In this document: in pieces, positions 1 through 6,547 of the stretch
Numbering within the stretch: the stretch's first letter is position 1
How the letters are laid out: each line of letters starts with the position of its first letter
Assembly (NCBI GenBank): GCA_017989935.1
Contig: JAGNOY010000048.1
Coordinates: forward strand, 1 to 10,064
Direction of reading: 5' to 3'
Source of the DNA: Chitinophagaceae bacterium
GTDB taxonomy: Bacteria > Bacteroidota > Bacteroidia > Chitinophagales > Chitinophagaceae
DNA length: 10,064 nt
Position numbers and translations under genes: made by a program
Notes under the pieces: model-generated
Seen by the model: only the letters and a program-made list of their open reading frames with translations
What the model was told of the DNA's origin: nothing
Database searches by the model: none

Positions 1-242
1 CTGCGGTACTTTGATCAAAAATGATTATGTAATTAAGCCTATTATCAGAAATTCACTCTCCGCTAAGTCTCTGCCTCAGGACTCTGCAGTGCATTAATAA
101 AATATTTGACCTCTCCGCAGAGTCTCTGCTTCAGGACTCTGCGGTACTTTGATCAAAAATGATTATGTAATTAAGCCTATTATCAGAAATTCACTCTCCG
201 CAAAGTCTCTGCCTCAGGACTTTGCGGTGCATTAATAAAATA
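1..242. repeat. Left REP-like hairpin repeat array (three full copies, one cut by the window edge)
   Basis: A 35-bp palindromic repeat occurs at 56-90, 111-145 and 194-228, all in one orientation; positions 1-7 are the end of another copy. The consensus is CTCT, a 10-bp stem (CCGCAGAGTC / GACTCTGCGG), a 10-nt loop and T. The copies alternate with two spacers: a 48-nt spacer (8-55 and 146-193, identical) and a 20-nt spacer (91-110, partly repeated from 229). Positions 1-104 and 139-242 are therefore a direct duplication with a 138-bp period and three differences by my count. The stem is perfect in 111-145 and 194-228 and degraded in 56-90. The position beside a RAYT gene fits a REP array. The array probably continues left of the window. 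Confidence 0.9.
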
Positions 243-946
243 CTTTTTAATTTATTAAAATTATTATTAGAAACTAATTTTTCGCACAGAAAATAATATT
301 CATAATTTTGAATGATGGCAGTAAGAAAACAAATACCATATTCAAGTGGGATTTTTTTTATCACATTCACTTGTTCAAGGTTTTTGCCTTTATTTGCTTT
401 GCTTGATTGTTACGATATAGTGTATACTTTTTTTGATTATTTAAAATCTAAGGGGCATTTCATACATGCATTTGTAATTATGCCGAATCATCTACATGCT
501 ATAATTTCTTTCACAAAGTCTGAGAAAAAGATCAATAGAATTATAGGAGATGGCAAACGGTTTATGAGTTACGAAATCATAAAAAGATTAAAGGAAACTG
601 AAAATGTAAACATGTTGCAACAATTAGAAAAATTTGTAAACTCAACTGATAGGAGCCGTGGAAAATTGCATGTGGTTTTTGAACCCTCTTTTGATTGGAA
701 GGAATGCGATACGGATAGTTTAATAGAACAAAAGCTAAATTATATTCATTTAAACCCTTGTGTTTGTAAGCCCTCAATAGCAAAAGAACCAAGTGATTAT
801 ATTCATAGTTCTGCTAAATTTTACCTAAGCACAGAAAAAAGTATTTACCCTATTGAACATGTGATGAAAATGAAAGATATAAGATTTGATTGATAGAGAG
901 GTAGTACTCTAACCGCAGAGTCCTGAAGCAGAGACTCTGCGGAGAG
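111..946 (+). mobile_element. Candidate RAYT/REP unit bounded by a perfect 35-bp inverted repeat
   Basis: The hairpin repeat at 111-145 is the exact reverse complement of the one at 912-946, over all 35 bases and no further. These two copies enclose the whole transposase gene. They are also the only two copies with the loop variant CTTCAG/CTGAAG; the other full copies have CCTCAG/CTGAGG. This marks them as a matched pair and possibly the ends of the ancestral unit. RAYT genes flanked by inverted REPs are an established arrangement and are usually domesticated, spreading REPs rather than themselves. I see no target-site duplication, so calling 111-946 a unit that moves as a whole is inference. 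Confidence 0.55.
312..893 (+). CDS. REP-associated tyrosine transposase (RAYT, IS200-like Y1/HUH family)
   Basis: This 193-residue protein belongs to the Y1 transposase superfamily, single-strand nucleases that nick DNA through a tyrosine and recognise hairpins. Visible landmarks in order: an early beta strand FFITFTC (15-21); the metal-binding HUH motif in VIMPNHLHAI, with His60 and His62; GKRFMSYEI (81-89); FEPSFDWKEC (123-132); the helix EQKLNYIHLNP (139-149), whose Tyr144 is the best candidate nucleophile; and SSAKFY (166-171). The length is normal for the family and the frame is open throughout, so it may be functional. Two ATG codons lie in tandem (312 and 315) and either could be the start; no clear ribosome binding site is visible. 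REP-like hairpins flank the gene on both sides, which supports RAYT over a free IS200 element. The last codons (KDIRFD) lie inside the sequence repeated downstream. Tyr144 is assigned by motif position, not alignment. Confidence 0.88.
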   Translation: MMAVRKQIPYSSGIFFITFTCSRFLPLFALLDCYDIVYTFFDYLKSKGHFIHAFVIMPNHLHAIISFTKSEKKINRIIGDGKRFMSYEIIKRLKETENVNMLQQLEKFVNSTDRSRGKLHVVFEPSFDWKECDTDSLIEQKLNYIHLNPCVCKPSIAKEPSDYIHSSAKFYLSTEKSIYPIEHVMKMKDIRFD

Positions 947-1256
947 CTTAAAGATATAAGATTTGATTTGTAGATTGGTGATTCTGTAACCGCAGAGTCC
1001 TGAGGCAGAGACTCTGCGGAGAGCTTAAAGATATAAGATTTGATTTGTAGATTGGTGATTCTGTAACCGCAGAGTCCTGAGGCAGAGACTCTGCGGAGAA
1101 CTTAAGATATAAGATTTGATTTGTAGTTGGTGATTCTGTAACCGCAGAGTCCTGAGGCAGAAACTCTGCGGAGAACTAAATGAAAGTTATAAGATTTGAT
1201 TTATGGAATAGGGAATCTGTAACCGCAGAGTCCTGAGGCAGAGACTCTGCGGAGAT
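873..1256. repeat. Right REP-like tandem array (five copies) containing the transposase gene's 3' end
   Basis: Five copies of the 35-bp hairpin repeat lie at 912-946, 989-1023, 1066-1100, 1141-1175 and 1222-1256, in the opposite orientation to the left array. Spacings are 77, 77, 75 and 81 bp. Each unit begins with a copy of the transposase gene's end: the 18-mer AAAGATATAAGATTTGAT at 873-890 (inside the gene) recurs at 950-967 and 1027-1044, one base shorter at 1104-1120, and with one change at 1183-1200. Units 947-1023 and 1024-1100 are identical except for the last base. Four stems are perfect 10-bp stems; the copy at 1141-1175 has one mismatch next to the loop. The hairpins could also stop or stabilise transcripts leaving the gene. 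Confidence 0.92.
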
Positions 1257-1459
1257 CTTAATACTAAGTGAATCCAGCATCAAATGATTCTTGATTACAT
1301 TCAATACTTTTCATTTGATTGTGTGCAGGATTTGTGGCAACGATTGTAGCGAAAACCCCGCATGCCGAGAGGCTTCACGATACTCAAAGTGACTAGAAAC
1401 TTCATAGCCGAATCGGCAGAGGCGTTGTAGCGAAAAGCGTGTTCGCCACCCAAAAAATC
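1257..1459. other. Non-coding stretch with a 12-bp direct repeat and small dyads
   Basis: I see no gene in this gap between the REP array and the minus-strand gene cluster. The 12-mer TTGTAGCGAAAA occurs at 1344-1355 and 1425-1436. Around them are short dyads: GCCGA/TCGGC at 1407-1417, GCGAA/TTCGC at 1430-1446, and GGCG/CGCC at 1421-1447. This 3' half is visibly richer in G and C than its surroundings. It may be part of a dispersed intergenic repeat. No T-tract follows the dyads on the minus strand, so I do not call a terminator for the gene ending at 1460. Confidence 0.5.
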
Positions 1460-2512
1460 CTAAGTTTCTTCTTGGTAGTAAATTTTATAATACTTTCTTC
1501 CATCGCTATCTATGCCTTGTTCTATCATATCACGATTGCCATGAATATACACGTGAAAATTTTTATCTAACTTCAATACACTTTTAAACACGCGCGAATC
1601 TTTTTTGACAGCTTGTTGAGATATAGCAAAATCAGCCAATGGATCTATTTCGTGATGTGAACGATAATCTTGATCAAACTTTCTAAATGTTTGAATCATG
1701 TTGGGTTCTTGAAAAACTTCTTCTTCAAATTCCTCCTGCACAAAACTTTCTCGATTTTTTAAATAATCTAAAGAACGATTCAACATATCTATCTGATCTG
1801 CCTTATTGATTTCAAAAGATTCAGGAAGATGCTGCGAAATATATTCTTTGGTCATGGTCATGAACTGCCTGGTTTGTTGAAATTCATTCTTTACCGAAAC
1901 CAATCCTAAAAAATGATCTTTCCAATAGCGCGCATCATCACCACCGCCTGATTTATGATGCTGATCAAACATCATGACTTTATAACCACTTTCTTTATCT
2001 TGATTAAACACCAAACAACCTTTATCGAAACATTTTTGATCTATGCCTTCATGAAATGAAATTTGCAACAGTTCATTTGCTTTATCTAATTCAAAAAATG
2101 GACTCTTTTGTTCAGTCTTAAAAATTCCAATTGCATCTAAAGGTTGATGCCCTAACCTACAATTTGAGAAATGAACAACATACAATTCTCCTGGTTTAAT
2201 ATTAGGATGAAGCGTGACATCATACAATTGTTTTGCAATAAATAAAGAAGCTTCATGTACTGAAATATTTCCTTCAAATACTTCGTTGATTTGTTCACAT
2301 ACCAAATTACTTCGATGATTTACTTCTTGTTGAAAATGATATTGATCTTCGGACAATTTAAATTTCGACAAGAAAACAGATACTAATTTATCTGAGATCC
2401 CGTCTTCGATATCTACTTCGGCTTCGGCGAGCTCTAGGGCTTGTTCATTATTTTTATTACCAATTACATGTATCGATAAAGAGTGCAACACAGCTTGAGA
2501 CAAGTCCATCAT
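1460..2512 (-). CDS. Nucleoid-associated protein, NdpA/YejK (37-kDa) family
   Basis: This 350-residue protein resembles the 37-kDa nucleoid-associated family (Pfam NA37; E. coli YejK/NdpA), cytoplasmic proteins found with the nucleoid whose biochemical role is poorly defined. The evidence is overall length and order: an N-terminal segment with a conserved-looking SLSIHVIGNK (11-20); a central beta-rich part with LYVVHFSNC (110-118) and the Ile-Gly-Ile-Phe-Lys strand near 128-132; and the DDARYWKDHFLGL signature (192-204), typical of the family's Asp-Ala-Arg-x-Trp motif. A charged C-terminal third follows. Met1 and Met2 are both possible starts. The gene lies 27 bp downstream of the lipoprotein gene on the same strand and is probably co-transcribed with it. 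The family call rests on remembered motifs. Confidence 0.75.
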   Translation of the reverse strand: MMDLSQAVLHSLSIHVIGNKNNEQALELAEAEVDIEDGISDKLVSVFLSKFKLSEDQYHFQQEVNHRSNLVCEQINEVFEGNISVHEASLFIAKQLYDVTLHPNIKPGELYVVHFSNCRLGHQPLDAIGIFKTEQKSPFFELDKANELLQISFHEGIDQKCFDKGCLVFNQDKESGYKVMMFDQHHKSGGGDDARYWKDHFLGLVSVKNEFQQTRQFMTMTKEYISQHLPESFEINKADQIDMLNRSLDYLKNRESFVQEEFEEEVFQEPNMIQTFRKFDQDYRSHHEIDPLADFAISQQAVKKDSRVFKSVLKLDKNFHVYIHGNRDMIEQGIDSDGRKYYKIYYQEET

Positions 2513-2539
2513 AAAGAAATAAAAAAAAGTGAAAAATAC

Positions 2540-3985
2540 TTAAAGGGCTTCATAAGCGCCTATGCTAGGTGGGTTAGTTCGGTTTTTATCGTCAAGATCT
2601 TTAATAATTGAAGGCATGAATACACCTGCACCCTTGGCAGCCGAACTACTTTTAGGTCTAAAGTCCCATTTATTATAATCATTAAAATCTGGGAAACTTG
2701 CATTGGGATTGATGAGACAATTAGTGGTGGTAACAAGGCCTGCTGGTAAACTATTTACTCTTTTCAACATACAATTATTTAGTGCCACATTATAATCTGT
2801 ATTACCTTTTTTATTGAAAATGACTTCATCGTCTAACGGGCCCGCAAAAATACAATTTGTAAAAGAAGCATTAAGATTATTATCAACATATTCTGAAAGG
2901 CTCACATCTCTATAATTTAAAATTACTGCAGAGGGTTGTTGAGCATGATTGATACCAGTGCCTCCATAAGTGGCAATGGTGCAAAAATTAAATTCATAAT
3001 CTCCACCTTCTAAGATAGCTACATTTTGCAACCCGCAAGTATGAATTAAACAATTGTTTGCTCTGATATTGGTATTATAACCAATCATTCCGAAAGTAGA
3101 CGAATTGGCAATGACACATTGATTGAATTCAACTATAGGTCCACCTAAAGGCACCCAAGGTGGCAAAACATTCACAGCAGCTGGAGTAAATCCATCAGTT
3201 GCATTTCCTGCATTTTTGATTACACAATAATTTAAATTAGATTGTTGACTTCCGCGAAGAAATAATATACCTCCCCATTCTCCTGGATAATCTTTATAGC
3301 CAAAATAATCTCTATCAAGGCGATCACCTTGAAAAATTACACTATCTGTTTTCGTACCAAATACTTTTAAGGTACCATTCACGTATAGTTTAGAATCTTG
3401 GTGCATATAAATTCTGCAACCTTTTTGGATGGTAAGCACTTCAGCAGAATCTACCAAAGCTGAATGAATAATCACATAAGGTTTATCGTTTACCCAAGTT
3501 TGAGAACTTAATACACTATCTACAATATAATGAGCATCTTGACCGTAGGCAGACAAAGGTACTTCTCGAGTATTTTCATTCAGTGTAACTAAAACTTTAT
3601 CCTCCACTAAAAAGGGAGAAGTTCCAGAGGTTGGATCTACGGTAAGCGAACAAAAAATATAGATGCTATCATTGGCTGCAATTTCTACATCACGAATATC
3701 TTTGGTAGCTTCACCATCGATATTCATACGATAAGGAGAGCTACTTCCTTTTTCTAATCTAATTTGAGAAATTTTTATACGTTTATTGTTTGTGTTATAC
3801 ACTTTGAATGAACGAGTTACATTACCAAGTGAAGTAAATACAGTATCAAACTTTAGAGTATCTGTTGAAAAAGATAAATCGCCCCCATTAGTCAGTAATT
3901 TATCTTTTTTACAAGAAGAAAAAGAGTAAATCAAAACGACTGTAAAAAACAAGCAGGATATAAGACGCGTGATGTTAAAATTCAT
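2540..3985 (-). CDS. Lipoprotein with right-handed parallel beta-helix (hypothetical)
   Basis: This 481-residue protein starts with a lipoprotein signal: a short charged end, a hydrophobic core (8-22) and the lipobox-like FSSC with Cys25 as the lipidation site, followed by KKD. Bacteroidota lipoproteins with charged residues after the Cys are often exported to the cell surface, but that is inference here. Residues about 35-150 are beta-rich and resemble an immunoglobulin-like domain (LSFSTDTLKFDTVFTS). Residues about 170-420 have the Asn/Gly/Ile/Val rhythm of a parallel beta-helix, with successive short strands such as NLNYCVIKNAG, VEFNQCVIANS, NIRANNCLIHTC and YEFNFCTIATYG. The C-terminus holds IGAYE (475-479), common in Bacteroidota beta-helix proteins. 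No catalytic residues are recognisable, so carbohydrate binding or cleavage is only a possibility. The gene follows comF after 57 bp. Confidence 0.8.
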   Translation of the reverse strand: MNFNITRLISCLFFTVVLIYSFSSCKKDKLLTNGGDLSFSTDTLKFDTVFTSLGNVTRSFKVYNTNNKRIKISQIRLEKGSSSPYRMNIDGEATKDIRDVEIAANDSIYIFCSLTVDPTSGTSPFLVEDKVLVTLNENTREVPLSAYGQDAHYIVDSVLSSQTWVNDKPYVIIHSALVDSAEVLTIQKGCRIYMHQDSKLYVNGTLKVFGTKTDSVIFQGDRLDRDYFGYKDYPGEWGGILFLRGSQQSNLNYCVIKNAGNATDGFTPAAVNVLPPWVPLGGPIVEFNQCVIANSSTFGMIGYNTNIRANNCLIHTCGLQNVAILEGGDYEFNFCTIATYGGTGINHAQQPSAVILNYRDVSLSEYVDNNLNASFTNCIFAGPLDDEVIFNKKGNTDYNVALNNCMLKRVNSLPAGLVTTTNCLINPNASFPDFNDYNKWDFRPKSSSAAKGAGVFMPSIIKDLDDKNRTNPPSIGAYEAL

Positions 3986-4022
3986 GAATTAATAAGTTCA
4001 TTTTGAATAAAAAATGCGAACA

Positions 4023-4030
4023 CAAATGTA
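4023..4030 (-). promoter_or_regulatory. Candidate Bacteroidota -7 element upstream of the lipoprotein gene
   Basis: On the minus strand this reads TACATTTG, a full match to TAnnTTTG. It lies 37 bp before the lipoprotein start, which would leave a leader of about 30 nt. I see no TTTG -33 box at the usual 19-21 nt spacing; that position falls in the end of comF. It may give the lipoprotein and nucleoid-associated genes a promoter of their own. Confidence 0.3.
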
Positions 4031-4042
4031 ACGTAAAAAATA

Positions 4043-4735
4043 TTAATCTATTGCGTAGGCAATGGTTAGCACCGAAATCTTCACTCCAGGTTGCTGTAAT
4101 AAAGTAAGGGCACAGGCTTCTAAGGTTGCACCAGTTGTCATCACATCGTCGATGAGTAAAATATGTTTATCTTGAATACATGCTGGATTTTTAAGTTCAA
4201 AAGCGCCTTTCACATTATCTATTCGTTGTAATAAATTTAATGAAGCCTGACTGCTGGTATGTCTTTGTCTGAGTAGCACCTTAGTTTGCAATGGAATTTG
4301 AATCACTTCATGCATTCCTTGGGCAAAAATTTCACTTTGATTATATCCTCTTTCTTTCAATTTACGTGGATGAAGAGGTACAGGCATCAAAAAATCAATT
4401 TCAGAAAGCCATGAACAAGCGGATAAATGTTTCGCGACTTCTTTTCCGAGGGCTAAGCCAGCATCTTTATCTTGCTTGTATTTTAAGGCATGCAAGATTT
4501 TTTGTAGAGACGACTTCTTGTTAAAATAATAGATAGCGCATGCATGTTGTAATGGAACTTTACCCCAGAATTTCTGTTCAATCGGATTGTCAGGTTGTTG
4601 TTCGAAATTCGTTTTAGGCAACTCATTCAGGCAAGGCCTGCATACGGCAAGTTCAGTTTGCAATAATGATTTAGAACAAACAATACATAACTTGGGGAAG
4701 AAAAGTTGAAAGATATCTTTGGCTACTTTAAGCAT
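4043..4735 (-). CDS. comF: ComF family protein (zinc-ribbon phosphoribosyltransferase-like)
   Basis: This 230-residue cytoplasmic protein has the full ComF layout. Two Cys pairs (Cys17/Cys20 and Cys32/Cys35) form the N-terminal zinc ribbon. A linker follows with the family motif ILHALKYK (80-87), then PVPLHPRKLKERGYNQS (118-134), and the PRPP-binding loop ILLIDDVMTTGAT (192-204) with its paired Asp residues. ComF is required for DNA uptake in transformable bacteria and is thought to act with the uptake helicase and recombination proteins; whether it has true phosphoribosyltransferase activity is unsettled. Length is normal and all key residues are present. It lies 23 bp downstream of radA on the same strand, so the two are probably one transcript. 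Confidence 0.93.
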   Translation of the reverse strand: MLKVAKDIFQLFFPKLCIVCSKSLLQTELAVCRPCLNELPKTNFEQQPDNPIEQKFWGKVPLQHACAIYYFNKKSSLQKILHALKYKQDKDAGLALGKEVAKHLSACSWLSEIDFLMPVPLHPRKLKERGYNQSEIFAQGMHEVIQIPLQTKVLLRQRHTSSQASLNLLQRIDNVKGAFELKNPACIQDKHILLIDDVMTTGATLEACALTLLQQPGVKISVLTIAYAID

Positions 4736-4758
4736 CGTGGATACAGATCAAAAGATGA

Positions 4759-6123
4759 TTAAAAAAGCAATCGATAAAGTTCTTCAATTTTACTCACCAT
4801 CACAATTTCTATTTTATAAGGGCCTGAAATACTTTTTGCATTGAATTTAGAAATATAAATTTTTTCGAAGCCAAGTTTTTCAGCTTCAGCAATACGCTGT
4901 TGGATGCGATTCACCGCACGAATTTCGCCACTTAATCCGACTTCACCTACGAAACAAATGGTTGACGGTAATACTTTATCTTCATAAGAAGAAAGCAAGG
5001 CACATAACACAGCCAAGTCGATGGCAGGATCTTCGACTTTAATACCTCCAGCAATATTTAAGAACACATCTTTAACCCCGAAATGAAATCCTCCTCTTTT
5101 TTCAAGAACCGCTAAAAGTAATTGTAAACGTCTGAGATCAAAACCAGTCACAGTACGTTGCGGAGTACCATACACTGCATGAGTCACCAAGGCTTGTGTT
5201 TCGATTAGCAGAGGTCTTGCTCCTTCTAAAGTAGCAGCAATCGCAATACCACTTAATGCATCTTCTTTTTGCGAAATTAAAAGTTCTGAAGGATTCGAAA
5301 TAGGTCTTAAGCCACCCTCGGACATTTCGTAGATACCTAATTCACTGCCATTACCGAACCTGTTTTTGGTGGTGCGCAATATACGATAAGCATAATGTCG
5401 ATCACCTTCAAATTGCAAGACTGTATCCACCATATGTTCTAACACCTTGGGGCCAGCGATATGTCCATCTTTTGTGATATGTCCAATAATAAACACAGGG
5501 GTTCGACTAGCTTTTGCAAAACGCACGATTTCGGCGGTGCACTCTCGAACTTGACTCACACTACCTGGGGCACTTTCGATATAAGCTGTTTCGAGCGTTT
5601 GAATAGAATCAATGACGATGAGTTGAGGTTTGATTTTTTTGATTTCGTTGAAGATGGTATGTGTATCGGTGGCTGTAAGTAAATAAAAATTATCATTTTG
5701 AATTTTCAAACGATCAGCACGCATTTTAATTTGCTGCAGACTTTCCTCGCCACTTACATACAGACTTCTAATTTCATTCATTTGCAAACAAGCTTGAAGA
5801 AATAAAGTACTTTTTCCTATACCAGGTTCGCCAGCTACTAATATTACAGATCCTTCAACAAGGCCACCACCAAGCACTCTATTTAATTCGTCATCCTTGG
5901 TTAATGTTCTATAAGATTCTCCTTCGGAAATTTCATGCAATAATTTTGCTTTAGCATGAGTGCCATCTTGTTGCTCATCTTTCCATACTTCCTTTTTATT
6001 ATCTTTCTGTACTATTTCTTCAACGAAAGTATTCCATTCGTTACATGAAGGACATCTGCCTTGCCACTTGGCACTTTGAGTTCCACATTGTTGACAGATA
6101 TATGTTGATTTTGCTTTTGACAA
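4759..6123 (-). CDS. radA: DNA repair protein RadA
   Basis: This 454-residue protein has every hallmark of RadA/Sms, the hexameric RecA-like helicase that promotes branch migration in recombination and transformation. Domains in order: a C4 zinc finger (Cys10, Cys13, Cys24, Cys27); a RecA-like ATPase with Walker A GEPGIGKST (98-106) and Walker B LIVIDS (168-173); the RadA-specific KNRFG motif (253-257); and a C-terminal Lon-protease-like domain (about 290-454) containing GGIKVEDPAIDLAVL. That domain serves structure and DNA binding rather than proteolysis. Length is typical. The start is fixed by the zinc finger beginning nine residues later. It is the first gene of the minus-strand cluster, and comF follows after 23 bp. 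Confidence 0.97.
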   Translation of the reverse strand: MSKAKSTYICQQCGTQSAKWQGRCPSCNEWNTFVEEIVQKDNKKEVWKDEQQDGTHAKAKLLHEISEGESYRTLTKDDELNRVLGGGLVEGSVILVAGEPGIGKSTLFLQACLQMNEIRSLYVSGEESLQQIKMRADRLKIQNDNFYLLTATDTHTIFNEIKKIKPQLIVIDSIQTLETAYIESAPGSVSQVRECTAEIVRFAKASRTPVFIIGHITKDGHIAGPKVLEHMVDTVLQFEGDRHYAYRILRTTKNRFGNGSELGIYEMSEGGLRPISNPSELLISQKEDALSGIAIAATLEGARPLLIETQALVTHAVYGTPQRTVTGFDLRRLQLLLAVLEKRGGFHFGVKDVFLNIAGGIKVEDPAIDLAVLCALLSSYEDKVLPSTICFVGEVGLSGEIRAVNRIQQRIAEAEKLGFEKIYISKFNAKSISGPYKIEIVMVSKIEELYRLLF

Positions 6124-6158
6124 TGGATGTAAATTTAAATAAGTGGTGGGGAGAACAT

Positions 6159-6190
6159 CAAATATATTTCTTTTTGATGAGTGAACTAAA
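6159..6190 (-). promoter_or_regulatory. Candidate radA promoter (Bacteroidota type)
   Basis: On the minus strand, TATATTTG at 6166-6159 matches TAnnTTTG fully. TTTA at 6190-6187, one base off the TTTG -33 box, precedes it at a spacing of 20 nt, within the usual 19-21. Transcription would begin about 30 nt before the radA ATG at 6123. Confidence 0.5.
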
Positions 6191-6295
6191 ATACTTTTTA
6201 CTGAAAATTATTTTATTTCATCAGACTCAATCAATCATTGAATGCGAAAAAAGAATTGAAAAAAAATTAATTTTATTGATGGCTAAAAACAGAAA

Positions 6296-6319
6296 GGGCT
6301 ATCATATTTCAGATAGCCC
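6296..6319 (-). terminator. Terminator-like hairpin with no obvious parent gene
   Basis: GGGCTATC (6296-6303) and GATAGCCC (6312-6319) form a perfect 8-bp stem with an 8-nt loop. On the minus strand it is followed by a U-rich tail (TTTCTGTTTTT); on the plus strand the tail is weaker (ATTTCTTA). The shape fits an intrinsic terminator and works best for leftward transcripts. It lies upstream of both flanking genes, so neither needs it as a terminator. Confidence 0.55.
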
Positions 6320-6513
6320 ATTTCTTACTAACCCATAAAATTCAATGCTAAAGTACAGCCTAGAGGGGCAATTTCAAAAAATTTAAGGCTCAATTTTTAA
6401 AATTTCATAATTCCTTATCAATCAATATAAATAAAAATAAGTCATTATGTCACTAATTTGCATTAACTATACGCCACTATGGCATTTTTAATTAGTCAAA
6501 TGCTTATTGGGCT

Positions 6514-6521
6514 TATATTTG
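6514..6521 (+). promoter_or_regulatory. Candidate -7 element for the zinc metallopeptidase gene
   Basis: TATATTTG matches the Bacteroidota TAnnTTTG element and lies 26 bp before the ATG at 6548, giving a leader of roughly 20 nt. No convincing TTTG -33 box is found 19-21 nt upstream, so this call rests on the -7 box and its position. Confidence 0.35.
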
Positions 6522-6547
6522 CTTAATATCTTAAAAAATTATATACC

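Larger units (their letters stand above)
6124..6547. other. Divergent intergenic region between radA and the metallopeptidase gene
   Basis: This 424-bp, very AT-rich gap separates two divergent genes. It holds candidate promoters for radA and for the peptidase gene, and one terminator-like hairpin (6296-6319). An open frame on the plus strand reaching 6338 begins inside radA antisense and has low-complexity Lys/Ile/Leu composition, so I do not treat it as a gene. I see no tRNA or riboswitch in it. The hairpin leaves open a small RNA or the remains of a lost gene. Confidence 0.5.

Noticed and set aside
303..310. TAATTTTG as a promoter -7 box for the transposase gene
   Set aside because: It matches TAnnTTTG but sits one base before the ATG, so transcription would begin inside the coding region.
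577..792. Minus-strand open frame inside the transposase gene
   Set aside because: It lies wholly antisense to a gene with clear family motifs and shows no recognisable feature.
912..1256. CRISPR array: 35-bp palindromic repeats separated by about 42 nt
   Set aside because: The intervening segments are nearly identical to each other and to the transposase gene's end, the opposite of unique CRISPR spacers, and no cas gene is present.
4291..4524. Plus-strand open frame opposite comF
   Set aside because: Antisense shadow of a well-supported gene with no motif of its own.
5461..5682. Plus-strand open frame opposite radA
   Set aside because: Antisense shadow of the RadA ATPase domain.
6045..6338. 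Plus-strand open frame running from radA's start into the intergenic region
   Set aside because: It begins antisense to the RadA zinc finger, has Lys/Ile/Leu-rich low-complexity composition, and ends just past the hairpin; no start signal or family likeness.
6473..6483. Small palindrome GCCA-CTA-TGGC in the intergenic region
   Set aside because: A 4-bp stem is expected by chance and has no tail or flanking pattern.
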